Shown one piece after another: positions 35,017 through 44,042 of a DNA stretch of 64,000 nucleotides. The stretch comes from Campylobacter fetus subsp. testudinum 03-427 (GTDB lineage Bacteria; Campylobacterota; Campylobacteria; Campylobacterales; Campylobacteraceae), in NCBI GenBank assembly GCA_000495505.1, contig CP006833.1:1550001-1614000 (forward strand), written 5' to 3'. Numbering within the stretch: position 1 is the stretch's first letter; every line of letters begins with the position of its first letter. Made by a program: the position numbers and the translations under genes. The notes beneath the pieces were generated by a model. The model saw only the letters and a program-made list of their open reading frames with translations, ran no database searches and was not told the DNA's origin.

Positions 35017-36755
35017 TCGGTATAAACTCTAAAAATGAAAACTTGCAAAAGGCTCTAAATTTACTCAAAGACAGAGGTCCTGATAGTAGCGGAGTTTACA
35101 GAGCAAAAAATGCCACTTTAGGTCACACAAGACTTAGTATAATCGACCTTAGCTCTTGTGGATCTCAGCCGATGAAAAAAGATAACTTAACTATAGTCTT
35201 CAACGGTGAAATTTATAACTACAAAGAATTAGCAAATAGCGAAAATATCAGTATCACAAGCGATACGCAAATCTTACTTCATATGTATCAAAAGTATGGA
35301 AAAGGATTTTTAAGCAAACTAAATGGAATGTTTGCTTTTGTGATATACGATGAGCAAGATAATAGCTTTTTTGGTGCAAGAGATACATTCGGTAAAAAAC
35401 CTCTATTTTATTATAATTATGGCGGGAATTTTATATTTTCCAGCCGTATAAACGCTATTTTAGAATTGCTAGATTTTACTCCAGAGCCGAATTTAGATGC
35501 GCTTGATAGTTATCTTAGCTTTATGAGTCCAACTAAAACACAAACTTTTTACAAAAATATATTCAAGATAGAAGCAGGAAGCGCATTTACATACAAAAAC
35601 GGTAAACTAAATAGTTATAAATTTGAAACACTAGATGGTATCAAAACGCAAAGTATAAATTTTGATGAAGCCAAAAGTGAAGTTTTAAATTTACTTAAAA
35701 CCTCACTTGAAATTCGCCTTAGAAGCGATGTTCCTGTATCGTTTTTGCTCTCAGGAGGACTTGATAGCTCGCTTCTATGCGCTCTATATGCAAAAGAGTA
35801 CGATAAAAATTTTGATACATTTAGCCTTGGATTTAATGAGTATAAGACTTATGATGAAACAAACTGGGCAAGTAGCGTAGCCAAATATATAGGATCGAAT
35901 CACCATAGAATCGAGCTTGAGAAAAAAGATTTTTTTGATATATTTGAGAAATTTTATGATTTTGTCGATGAGCCCTTAGCTGATTCTGCGACTATTCCAA
36001 CATATTTTTTAAGCAAAAAAATACATGAAAATGGATATAAAGTAGCATTAAGTGGAGAGGGTAGCGATGAATGTTTTATGGGGTATGATCTATATTTTAG
36101 AGTGCTTGAGTTTTACCAAAAAAATCTTAAAAAAGAGAGTTATCCACTTATCAGCAAAGATTATGAATACCTGCGCAGAAAAGAGTTAAACTTACCTATT
36201 TACGGCTCAGCCGGAGAGGTTTTTACGAAATATCAAAAAGAAAGCCTATTGAAAAATCAAACTATTTGTGAACAACTTTCTTATTATCAAAACGGCTATG
36301 ATGGTCTAACGCAGATGAGTTACATCGATTTTAAAATATGGGTTAGTGAAGTTTTAACTACTAAAATCGATCGAGCCAGTATGGCAAATTCTCTTGAAAT
36401 TCGTTCACCGTTTCTTGATGTAAATTTAGTCAAATTTAGTCTTAGCATACCAGATAATATCAAATTTAAAACCACAAATAAAGAAATTCTAAAATCTATC
36501 GCATATAATTATCTTCCCAAAGAGACTATAGAACGCAAGAAAAAAGGTTTTAGCTCTCCATTTATAGAGTGGGTAATAGACGAAATGGGCGATAATATAG
36601 TAAATGAAATTTTAAGCATAAATAAATTTATACCTTTATTTAATGAAGATTTTGTTAAAATACTATACCAAAAAGCCATTGACGGTAGATTTAAACAACA
36701 TTTATGGACGCTGTTACATCTTGCTATTTGGCTAAAAAAAAGGTACAAAATATGA
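35004..36755 (+). CDS. Asparagine-synthetase-like glutamine amidotransferase (copy 2)
   Basis: The 583-residue protein is canonical for the family: MCGIIGI with Cys2 nucleophile, LKDRGPDSSG, FNGEIYNYKE, ARDTFGKKPL, the P-loop SGGLDSS (250-256), SGEGSDECF and LEIRSPFLD. It is clearly diverged from copy 1 (26844), so the two probably act on different carboxylates. It probably amidates a sugar acid in the surface glycan rather than making asparagine (inference from context). It overlaps the GT4 gene before it and the DUF354 gene after it. Confidence 0.87.
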   Translation: MCGIIGINSKNENLQKALNLLKDRGPDSSGVYRAKNATLGHTRLSIIDLSSCGSQPMKKDNLTIVFNGEIYNYKELANSENISITSDTQILLHMYQKYGKGFLSKLNGMFAFVIYDEQDNSFFGARDTFGKKPLFYYNYGGNFIFSSRINAILELLDFTPEPNLDALDSYLSFMSPTKTQTFYKNIFKIEAGSAFTYKNGKLNSYKFETLDGIKTQSINFDEAKSEVLNLLKTSLEIRLRSDVPVSFLLSGGLDSSLLCALYAKEYDKNFDTFSLGFNEYKTYDETNWASSVAKYIGSNHHRIELEKKDFFDIFEKFYDFVDEPLADSATIPTYFLSKKIHENGYKVALSGEGSDECFMGYDLYFRVLEFYQKNLKKESYPLISKDYEYLRRKELNLPIYGSAGEVFTKYQKESLLKNQTICEQLSYYQNGYDGLTQMSYIDFKIWVSEVLTTKIDRASMANSLEIRSPFLDVNLVKFSLSIPDNIKFKTTNKEILKSIAYNYLPKETIERKKKGFSSPFIEWVIDEMGDNIVNEILSINKFIPLFNEDFVKILYQKAIDGRFKQHLWTLLHLAIWLKKRYKI

Positions 36756-37822
36756 TATGGTTTGATCTTGTTACTCCAAAATCGGTTATGTTTTTTAAAC
36801 CGCTTATAAAAAAATTTGAAAGCATGGGGCGCGAAGTATTAATCACTGCTAGAGAAAGTTTGGGATATGATGAAGTAGCGGCACTTTTAAGATTGCATGG
36901 TATTAAATTTACGAATCGAGGCGGCTTTGGAGGTGAGAGTCTGCATGGAAAACTAAAAGCTAGTTTAAATAGACAAAATGAGCTTATGGAGTTTATAGCA
37001 GAAAAAAATATAGAGAAATTAGTCTGTCTTTGTAGCGTTGATGCTAACCGTGTAGCATTTGGGCTAGGTATCCCGATAATAAATTTTTACGATATTCCCC
37101 TATCTGACTATAACACAGACTTTACAAAAGCTCTTCCTCAGGCTCGCCTTACTTTGCCTCTATCAAATCGCGCATTTCGCCCATTTATGGTACCAAATGA
37201 GATATTTTTAAGATTTGGACTTGAAGATAAACAAATTTTTGAATATCCGTTTTTAGATGTTGTAGCATGGTTAAAAGATTTTAAGCCAAATATGGAATTT
37301 TTTGATAATTTTTTAAATTACCATGGGCTTGATACAAATTTACCTACTATAGTCGTGCGAGAAGAAGAGTTTAAAGCATCATATGTAAAAGCAAAATTTC
37401 CTATACTTTATGATGGATTAGACAGTATAAAAGATAAAATAAATGCAAATATAATTATAATTCCTCGTTACGAAAGTCTGCCTTTAAAGGATATGTTTCC
37501 ATATGCTTGCGTGATCGATAAAAAAATAGAAGTTCAACATCTGCTGGCATTTAGCGATCTTTTCATAGGTGGAGGTGGAACACTTAACTCAGAAAGCTGC
37601 TATTTTGGAACACCTACAATATCAACTAGGAGTTTTATAAGCCACTACGATAAATGGCTGATGGATAAAGGTCTCATGCAAAAAGCAGACTCGGTAAATG
37701 AACTAGTAAATATCTCGCTTAGCATAATTTCTAAAAGGAATGAAACATCTAAAGCGATATTTGGTGATATGCAATTCAATATAGATCAAATTTCAAAGGC
37801 TATTTTAGATGACTCCATTTGA
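36752..37822 (+). CDS. DUF354 family protein (GT-B-like)
   Basis: The 356-residue protein starts MIWFDLVTPKSVMFFKPL and continues with REVLITARE, the hallmark opening of DUF354 proteins of archaeal and bacterial polysaccharide clusters. Later it has FIGGGGTLNSESCYFGTP, typical of the UDP-GlcNAc 2-epimerase / MurG-like GT-B donor half. The function is not established; a glycosyltransferase or epimerase role is plausible. ATG 36752 overlaps the upstream TGA. The upstream extension of the frame is only a shadow of the preceding gene. Confidence 0.8.
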   Translation: MIWFDLVTPKSVMFFKPLIKKFESMGREVLITARESLGYDEVAALLRLHGIKFTNRGGFGGESLHGKLKASLNRQNELMEFIAEKNIEKLVCLCSVDANRVAFGLGIPIINFYDIPLSDYNTDFTKALPQARLTLPLSNRAFRPFMVPNEIFLRFGLEDKQIFEYPFLDVVAWLKDFKPNMEFFDNFLNYHGLDTNLPTIVVREEEFKASYVKAKFPILYDGLDSIKDKINANIIIIPRYESLPLKDMFPYACVIDKKIEVQHLLAFSDLFIGGGGTLNSESCYFGTPTISTRSFISHYDKWLMDKGLMQKADSVNELVNISLSIISKRNETSKAIFGDMQFNIDQISKAILDDSI

Positions 37823-38462
37823 AGATATTTTACAACAAATAAATACTAGAAGAGATGAGCTTTTTGTTCGTGCCGATGAGTTTGTTTTTAATGATTATGG
37901 TGCTGGGGCAAGAGATGAGAATAGAAGCCCTGAGATAATGGATATTGGTGTGAAATGTAAAAAAACACTAAAAGATTTTGCGTATATTGGTGTAAAAAAT
38001 GAGAATGCAAAACTACTTTTTGACATAATTAAAAATTTAAAGCCAAAGATCATTTTGGAACTTGGATGTTGCCTTGGATTTTCTAGTATTTTATTTAAAG
38101 CTGCGTTTAATAAAGCAAGTATTTATACTCTTGAAGGAGATCTAAACTTAGCAAATTTTGCTAAAGAGAACTTTGATTTTTTTAAATTTAAAGATATAAA
38201 AATAGTTGTCGGTAAATTTAGTGATACTTTACCTAAGTTGCTCCCCAAAATAGATAAAATAGACTTTGCGTTTATAGATGGTCACCACGACAAAAATGCT
38301 ACTATAAGATATTTTGAACAAATTTTACCATTTATGAATCAAGGTTCGGTAGTGGCATTCGATGATATAAATTATAATCAAAATATGACTAACGCATGGA
38401 ATATGATAAAACAAAATAGAAATAACAAAGATGACGGTAAAATAGGGATTATATGGCTCTAA
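37809..38462 (+). CDS. Class I methyltransferase (Methyltransf_24 / O-methyltransferase-like)
   Basis: The 217-residue protein has KIILELGCCLGFSSILF (80-96) as SAM motif, TLEGDLNLANFA, and DFAFIDGHHDKNATIRYF with the metal-site type D-G-x-H. VVAFDDINYN follows, as in CmcI/caffeoyl-CoA-like O-methyltransferases of polysaccharide loci. It overlaps DUF354 by 14 bases and the next gene by 10. The acceptor is presumably a sugar hydroxyl. No tract. Confidence 0.8.
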   Translation: MTPFEDILQQINTRRDELFVRADEFVFNDYGAGARDENRSPEIMDIGVKCKKTLKDFAYIGVKNENAKLLFDIIKNLKPKIILELGCCLGFSSILFKAAFNKASIYTLEGDLNLANFAKENFDFFKFKDIKIVVGKFSDTLPKLLPKIDKIDFAFIDGHHDKNATIRYFEQILPFMNQGSVVAFDDINYNQNMTNAWNMIKQNRNNKDDGKIGIIWL

Positions 38463-39841
38463 AAGTCTATATCTACAAAAACGGCTATTATGAACAAAAT
38501 TTACATTATATTTTAAAATGGCTCAGTGATATTTATAATAATATAGTATTGTTAGGATATATAAATAAATCTAGCGATATTGTGGATAAAACAGCTTTTA
38601 TACTATATATAGATAAAAAACCGAATCTGAAAAATATAAATTTAAAAAATGCTCATCTATTTACAATAAAACTTCTCTTAAGTACTCTTAAAAAAGATAA
38701 TATAAATAACTATAAAGATGAGGATCTAGCGTTTAATAAAGCCTTGCAAATAAGCCTATTTTTTAGTGAAATTTTTCAGCCTAAAAAACCTAAATTTAAA
38801 AAACTTATGTTTATTTGCGATAATGCTCTAAACAAAATAAACAGCTACTACATAAATAAAACTGGTAAAAAGATATTTGACGTAGGAATTTTATATCACA
38901 AAAGAGATTACAAAAGCCATACTTATGGTATCGCTGAAAATATAAATAAATTAAATTTAAAAATAATTTATTGCATAAGTAGTATTGATGGAAGTTGCCC
39001 AGATGAATACAAAAGTTTAAATCCTAAAATTTGTCTGCCGTGGCATATACTACATCATTTATCGATTTGTAAAGTTTTTGTAACACCAAGTGCGGGAGTA
39101 TTTACAAGAGGTAAATCAAAAAAGTTTTTTATCAGCCATGCTTTTTTAAGTGGAATGAATCCTGAATGTTTTAAAAAACTTGAATGTACATTAAGCATCA
39201 GCAGTACAATAGCTTTAGAGTATTTAAAAAAGTACGGACTTGATAAATACAAGGTTAAACTAGCTAAAGTTGGGTATCCAAGTTTAGATTATAAATTATC
39301 TCAGATAAAAAATGTACCGCAAAATCCTAAAAATATATTTTTAAGTATAGATAATAATACACTTATATATCAAAGCATAGAACCTTTCATAAAAAATCTA
39401 TTAGACAATAATCAAACTATAATATTCCGACCAAAACCTCAAAACATTAATAATAATCTAAATACAAATTTTATATCAAAATTTAAGAAATATACCAACT
39501 TTATAATAGACAATAAGGATGTTGTGGATATGGATGAACTACTAGGCTGCTTTTTACTAATTAGCGATTATGGATCAATGTTATTTACATTTACATTTGC
39601 CACAAATAGACCAGCCTTAATCTTTGATCCAAAAAAATATTACTTAAAATCGAGCAATCCATTCTATAACAAAAATTTACATTTAACAGCGTATGATCTA
39701 GATACTGGATTAAAAGCTGTTCAAAAAGCAAAAGATGCAGATACTAAAAAGATAAAAAACTATCTAAAAACAGTAATTTATAATCTTGGAAAAAGCTCAG
39801 AAGCAATTGCAAAAGAGATAGAAGGTTTAGTTATTGAATAA
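38453..39841 (+). CDS. TagF-like YPNG family member 4 (no tract)
   Basis: The 462-residue protein starts MALKVYIYKNGYYEQN, so the P of the YPNG motif is K. The His loop is FISHAFLSG, the G-Y-P-S-L-D motif starts at 274, the RxHP site reads FRPKP, and the SDxSS site reads SDYGSMLFTF (371 onward). It ends YNLGKSSEAIAKEIEG. It is the only member without any long G tract, so it would be constitutively made if the operon is transcribed. Changes at the RxHP and SS positions may alter or weaken catalysis. Confidence 0.7.
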   Translation: MALKVYIYKNGYYEQNLHYILKWLSDIYNNIVLLGYINKSSDIVDKTAFILYIDKKPNLKNINLKNAHLFTIKLLLSTLKKDNINNYKDEDLAFNKALQISLFFSEIFQPKKPKFKKLMFICDNALNKINSYYINKTGKKIFDVGILYHKRDYKSHTYGIAENINKLNLKIIYCISSIDGSCPDEYKSLNPKICLPWHILHHLSICKVFVTPSAGVFTRGKSKKFFISHAFLSGMNPECFKKLECTLSISSTIALEYLKKYGLDKYKVKLAKVGYPSLDYKLSQIKNVPQNPKNIFLSIDNNTLIYQSIEPFIKNLLDNNQTIIFRPKPQNINNNLNTNFISKFKKYTNFIIDNKDVVDMDELLGCFLLISDYGSMLFTFTFATNRPALIFDPKKYYLKSSNPFYNKNLHLTAYDLDTGLKAVQKAKDADTKKIKNYLKTVIYNLGKSSEAIAKEIEGLVIE

Positions 39842-41279
39842 AATTTATCTCTATCCAAACAATGAAGATGCTTTTTATGCTAAATATATACTCACTGAGC
39901 TTATAGATAAATATGGTTTAAAAGCTGATTTTATAGGTATTTTGGATGATAATATACCCGGTAATGAGATAAATAAAATTTTACCTAATAAAAATAGTTT
40001 TATATTGATATCTTGCTTTGATAAAGCTCTTTTTAAAAAGCTTTTTAACAATGCAAAAGGCTTTAGAAGGGATGATTTTACAACATTTATAAGCTCATTT
40101 TTCAATAAAATTTTAAATTTAAATGAGCTAAATGATATTAATTATCTGCTTAAATCAAACGTTTTACGACTTGCTCTATTTTTTATCTCATTTTTTAAAA
40201 ACAGATCAAATGCATATAAAATACTAAATGCAAACTTAGAAAATTTAGTCTCAAAACTAAATTGCTACTATATAAAAATGTTAGGCGAAAAACCAGATAT
40301 TATATATTTTTTAAGCTCGTTTGCAAACTCAAAACATCTTGGAAATATAGATAAATTTATAAGACAAAGCGGGCTGAAAGTAGCTTATTTTATAGATGAA
40401 AATGACGCTTCGGGGGGGGGTATGTTTAAAAATTTAAATCCGATTACAGCACCATTTTACTATATATTAAACATCAATATATGTAAAATTTTCATATCCA
40501 CCCACACGGTTTGTATGTCACTGAAGAGTTCGCATAAAAAGCTCATAGTTCCACATGCTTTTATATACCCGATTGCTAGTTTAGTGCAAAGAAAACGACC
40601 TCTTGATGAAAATTTTTTTAAAAAACTCAAGAGAAATAATAACCTGATAGTATGCGCAAGTACGAAATCTAACTATAAAATTCTCAAAACAGCTTTTAAA
40701 AATCGATGTTTAAAAGCAGGGTATCCTATGTTCGATCTACTATCAAACTTAAATTTAAAATCTCAAATTCCAAAAAATAAAATACTTTTAGCTATAAATA
40801 ATACAGAATTTTTATATACGCTTAAAGAGCAAATAGAAAAATTATTGAATAAATTTCAAGTTATTTTGCGACCTCATCCTGCTCAAATTTTTGCCAAAGA
40901 GTTCTTAAATTTAAAAAAAGAATTAGAAAATTATCCAAACTTCTTTTATGATGATAACAAAAATGTCATAAATCCTCTCACTAATAGTACTTTTTGCTGT
41001 TTTAGCGATACTTCGAGTCTATCTTATACGTATGCGATAACGTTTAAAAATCCCGTTATTTTATGTATACAGCATACGCAAACATATGAAGATGTCAGTT
41101 TTTTTGACAAAAGACTGCATATTTTATATAATGGAGATATGATTAAATCTGCTAGAAAAGCTCTTGAGTTTGATAATAGTTTAGTAAATAAATATATAAA
41201 AGATGAAATGTATAACTATCAAAACTCAAGCAAATTTATAGCCAAGTTTATAACGCGAAAGATCAAGGAAAACAGATGA
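39834..41279 (+). CDS. TagF-like YPNG family member 5, phase-variable (G9, on)
   Basis: The 481-residue protein starts MNKIYLYPNNEDAFYAK from a TTG behind GAAGG, overlapping the previous gene. The motifs are complete: His loop VPHAFIYP, GYPMFD (from 296), LRPHPAQI (346-349) and SDTSSLSYTYAIT (391 onward). The C-terminus is DEMYNYQNSSKFIAKFI. The G9 tract (40412-40420) encodes Ser-Gly-Gly-Gly-Met at 193-197, between the N-terminal domain and the donor-like half, so a slip removes all the motifs above. Confidence 0.74.
   Translation: MNKIYLYPNNEDAFYAKYILTELIDKYGLKADFIGILDDNIPGNEINKILPNKNSFILISCFDKALFKKLFNNAKGFRRDDFTTFISSFFNKILNLNELNDINYLLKSNVLRLALFFISFFKNRSNAYKILNANLENLVSKLNCYYIKMLGEKPDIIYFLSSFANSKHLGNIDKFIRQSGLKVAYFIDENDASGGGMFKNLNPITAPFYYILNINICKIFISTHTVCMSLKSSHKKLIVPHAFIYPIASLVQRKRPLDENFFKKLKRNNNLIVCASTKSNYKILKTAFKNRCLKAGYPMFDLLSNLNLKSQIPKNKILLAINNTEFLYTLKEQIEKLLNKFQVILRPHPAQIFAKEFLNLKKELENYPNFFYDDNKNVINPLTNSTFCCFSDTSSLSYTYAITFKNPVILCIQHTQTYEDVSFFDKRLHILYNGDMIKSARKALEFDNSLVNKYIKDEMYNYQNSSKFIAKFITRKIKENR
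40412..40420 (+). repeat. Poly-G contingency tract, G9
   Basis: Nine consecutive G in YPNG-family gene 5; frame open (on). Confidence 0.95.
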
Positions 41280-42673
41280 CAAAACACTATTTTATATATC
41301 CAAATGGAGGGCATTCAAAAATGCTCGCTCACAATCTTGATTTGTTGGGTCATTCATATACTTTTTTGGATGATTATAAAAATTTTATGAGTTTAGAATC
41401 AAATTTAAAACTCATAAAAGCTAATGGGGGGGGGTCAATGAGTAATCCAATACTTCTAGCTTGCGACTCATTGTGTCAAGAATCTATAGAGCTAAAAGAT
41501 AGGCTAAAAACAAAGGTAGAGAACCTTGGTTTGGTATGCGAAGATGGCTTTATATATATTATGGATGAACTAAATTCATATATAAAAAACAGTGTAAATC
41601 CTAAAAACAAAACTCTTGGTTTACATATGTATGGAAGGGTAGATAAACGATACTCAAGCTTACATCTTAACAGTATATCGAGCAAATTAAATATAGTTTA
41701 TATTTTTTCTACCTATGATGAATTAAATAGCAATAAATCTTTACACAATACATTTGCTATGCCTTTTGAGCATATAAAATATCTTAGTAGCTTGCAGATT
41801 ATACTATCTACAACCGATAAAACCGCTGATGGTAAAATTTTACTTTCTCCTAACCATACAATTATCGTAATGGCTCATGCCTACACATTTCCAAACGGTT
41901 ACCTAGCATATGATGATGTAAATAGCAAATATAAAAAATTCGCTATTAAATTTAATATAAACGAAAATATGCCTTATATACTGGTCTCATCAAAAACAAA
42001 TTACCAAATGGCTATGGACTATTTTAAGGAACTTTACGGATACGAGACAAATAAATTTATAAAAGCCGGTTATCCGCCGCTTGATGAAAATATAAAAAAA
42101 TATGAAACAATTAACAAACAAGCACCAGATACTATTCTTCTAGCAACTAGAAGCAAAAGAGTTTTGTATCTGTTAAAACCTGTTGCTTCAAAACTACTAA
42201 ATTCAGGATATAAGCTGCATTTTAGGCCTCATCCTCAAGACTGTTGTCATAAAGAATTTCAAGATTTTGCTTCTGAGTTTGAAAACATAGAAAATTTTAT
42301 AATAGATATGGATTATAAGCATATAAAGCAGAGTAAATTTTCTATGGAGACACTAAGTAAAATGATATGTGTTATAACTGATTATTCGTCTTTTGCCTAT
42401 ACTTTGCCTATTACAAATCTTCGCCCAGCAATACTATTTTATCCCGATAACATTCTACAAAAATGTTTAGAAGAAGAAATAAATAATAAAACATATAAAT
42501 TTAATGATGACAGATTGCACATAGTGGCAAAATCAGATAATGAAGTTTTAGAAGCTATACAAAATCTAAATTTAGAAGAATGGAAAGAGAAAATTTTGAA
42601 TTATAGAAGTGATGAAATATACAATATAAGAGATTCGAGCAAATTTATAGCTGAGTTTATAACAAATTTATAA
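41276..42673 (+). CDS. TagF-like YPNG family member 6, phase-variable (G9, on)
   Basis: The 465-residue protein starts MTKHYFIYPNGGHSK. Motifs are MAHAYTFPN (His loop), GYPPLD (from 265), FRPHPQD (317-320) and TDYSSFAYTLPIT (368 onward), ending YNIRDSSKFIAEFI. The G9 tract (41426-41434) is at residues 51-53 in KANGGGS. The first 150 bases after the start region, up to and including the tract, are almost identical to gene 46759 (2 mismatches), after which the two proteins differ. The tract thus sits exactly at the edge of a shared module. Confidence 0.75.
   Translation: MTKHYFIYPNGGHSKMLAHNLDLLGHSYTFLDDYKNFMSLESNLKLIKANGGGSMSNPILLACDSLCQESIELKDRLKTKVENLGLVCEDGFIYIMDELNSYIKNSVNPKNKTLGLHMYGRVDKRYSSLHLNSISSKLNIVYIFSTYDELNSNKSLHNTFAMPFEHIKYLSSLQIILSTTDKTADGKILLSPNHTIIVMAHAYTFPNGYLAYDDVNSKYKKFAIKFNINENMPYILVSSKTNYQMAMDYFKELYGYETNKFIKAGYPPLDENIKKYETINKQAPDTILLATRSKRVLYLLKPVASKLLNSGYKLHFRPHPQDCCHKEFQDFASEFENIENFIIDMDYKHIKQSKFSMETLSKMICVITDYSSFAYTLPITNLRPAILFYPDNILQKCLEEEINNKTYKFNDDRLHIVAKSDNEVLEAIQNLNLEEWKEKILNYRSDEIYNIRDSSKFIAEFITNL
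41285..41434 (+). repeat. Duplicated N-terminal module, copy A (150 bp)
   Basis: Matches 46762-46911 with two single-base differences, and ends in the poly-G tract of both genes. Confidence 0.93.
41426..41434 (+). repeat. Poly-G contingency tract, G9
   Basis: Nine consecutive G in YPNG-family gene 6; frame open (on). Confidence 0.95.
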
Positions 42674-42683
42674 AGGAAATAAA

Positions 42684-44042
42684 ATGAAAATTTTAATATA
42701 CGCATATGGATTTATAGGCAAAAACAACTACGAATTTATGAAGCAATTTTTTGATGAAGTTTATGTATATGATGATATGTTAAATATGTCAGGATTATCA
42801 AAACATTTTATCAAAAATTTAGACAGTGAAATAAAATTTGATATAATTTTGGTAAGCGTAGCAGATAAAAAACTTTATGAAAATATCAAAAATAAGCTAT
42901 CTGCGTATTTTGAATCAACGATAATAAAATTCGCACCCATAATTCTTACTAAACCAAGTGATCTATTTTTAAACTTTATCTCCGATAAATTTGACAAAAA
43001 ACTTATTGAGAATTATAATTTGGATAACATTATAAAACATATAGAACAATTAAAAGATCAATATTATGCATTTAGATTAAATTTTGACCAATCTGCACTG
43101 CAAAAAAGAGAGGATTTTGATTTAAAATGCTCTAATTTAGATATATTTCAAAAAATTTACAAAACAGGAAAAATACTCCCAAAATGCAAAACAATCTCAT
43201 ATCCGGGATTTAATGTAATATTTTCATCTGGATGTGATGAGAGAAGCTTTTATTTTAAAGATAAAATCGACTTTGAAAACCTACAAAATAGAGATAAAAA
43301 ATTAGTAATAGTGTTTGGCAATTGTGGATTAAGAGCTGACTATTTAGATGGAATAGGAGGTGTAAATATTGTACAATATTTACAAAAATATCTTCCAAAT
43401 TATATCGTTTTAAATCTTGGAATCAACGGATCTACGTTATTTGAACAGATAAATATATATAATGCGCTATTTTATACAATTAAACCGGAATTTGTTCTTA
43501 CGGTTTTTGGAGGAGCGGAGTATATAGAAGCCTTTGTGCAAGATCAAATATTATTAAAACGGCACTCTATCATTTACGCTGCTATGAACAATGAGACAAC
43601 TGCAAAAGAGTTATATAAAAGCGATCTACCTATACATTCTGACTTTGTTTATACGATAAAAAAGAGGTTTAATCCAGAAAATTCAATAATATGTAAAGCA
43701 TTATATGAAAGACTGATTCAATTTTATAATATAGTAAATAGCAATAATGGTAAATTTATCGGTTTATTACAACCATTTGTTATTAAAAAAAACAACTTGG
43801 ACGACGATGAAAAAACTATACTGCTTAAAGATAGCTTGGATGAAATAATAGCCAGGGAAGCAGACGAGTTCATTGATGAATTTAATAAAACAACCAAAAA
43901 CTTATCATACTATTTTGATCTCAATAAATGCTTATGCAACGAAATTAATAGATGTTTTTATGGTACGTCGTTACATTATACTCCATACGCAAGTAAAAAA
44001 ATAGCTAAATTTATAAGCGAAAAAATTGAGGAAATAAAATGA
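42684..44042 (+). CDS. SGNH-hydrolase-like protein, paralogue A (catalytic residues altered)
   Basis: The 452-residue protein has an N-terminal Rossmann-like opening (KILIYAYGFIGKNNYEF, then VYVYDDML) and a helical middle. A domain with SGNH/GDSL order follows: VFGNCG, VLNLGINGSTL, VLTVFGGAEY and, at the end, HYTPYASKKIA. The nucleophile position is Cys214 where the paralogue has Ser. The Asp partner of His431 is replaced by Gly427. Paralogue A may therefore be inactive or have another chemistry. SGNH enzymes move or remove acyl groups on sugars. AAAGGAAAT precedes the ATG. Confidence 0.66.
   Translation: MKILIYAYGFIGKNNYEFMKQFFDEVYVYDDMLNMSGLSKHFIKNLDSEIKFDIILVSVADKKLYENIKNKLSAYFESTIIKFAPIILTKPSDLFLNFISDKFDKKLIENYNLDNIIKHIEQLKDQYYAFRLNFDQSALQKREDFDLKCSNLDIFQKIYKTGKILPKCKTISYPGFNVIFSSGCDERSFYFKDKIDFENLQNRDKKLVIVFGNCGLRADYLDGIGGVNIVQYLQKYLPNYIVLNLGINGSTLFEQINIYNALFYTIKPEFVLTVFGGAEYIEAFVQDQILLKRHSIIYAAMNNETTAKELYKSDLPIHSDFVYTIKKRFNPENSIICKALYERLIQFYNIVNSNNGKFIGLLQPFVIKKNNLDDDEKTILLKDSLDEIIAREADEFIDEFNKTTKNLSYYFDLNKCLCNEINRCFYGTSLHYTPYASKKIAKFISEKIEEIK
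42702..42783 (+). repeat. Direct repeat, copy A (82 bp)
   Basis: Identical to 44057-44138. It encodes the shared N-terminal module of the two SGNH-like genes. Confidence 0.93.
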
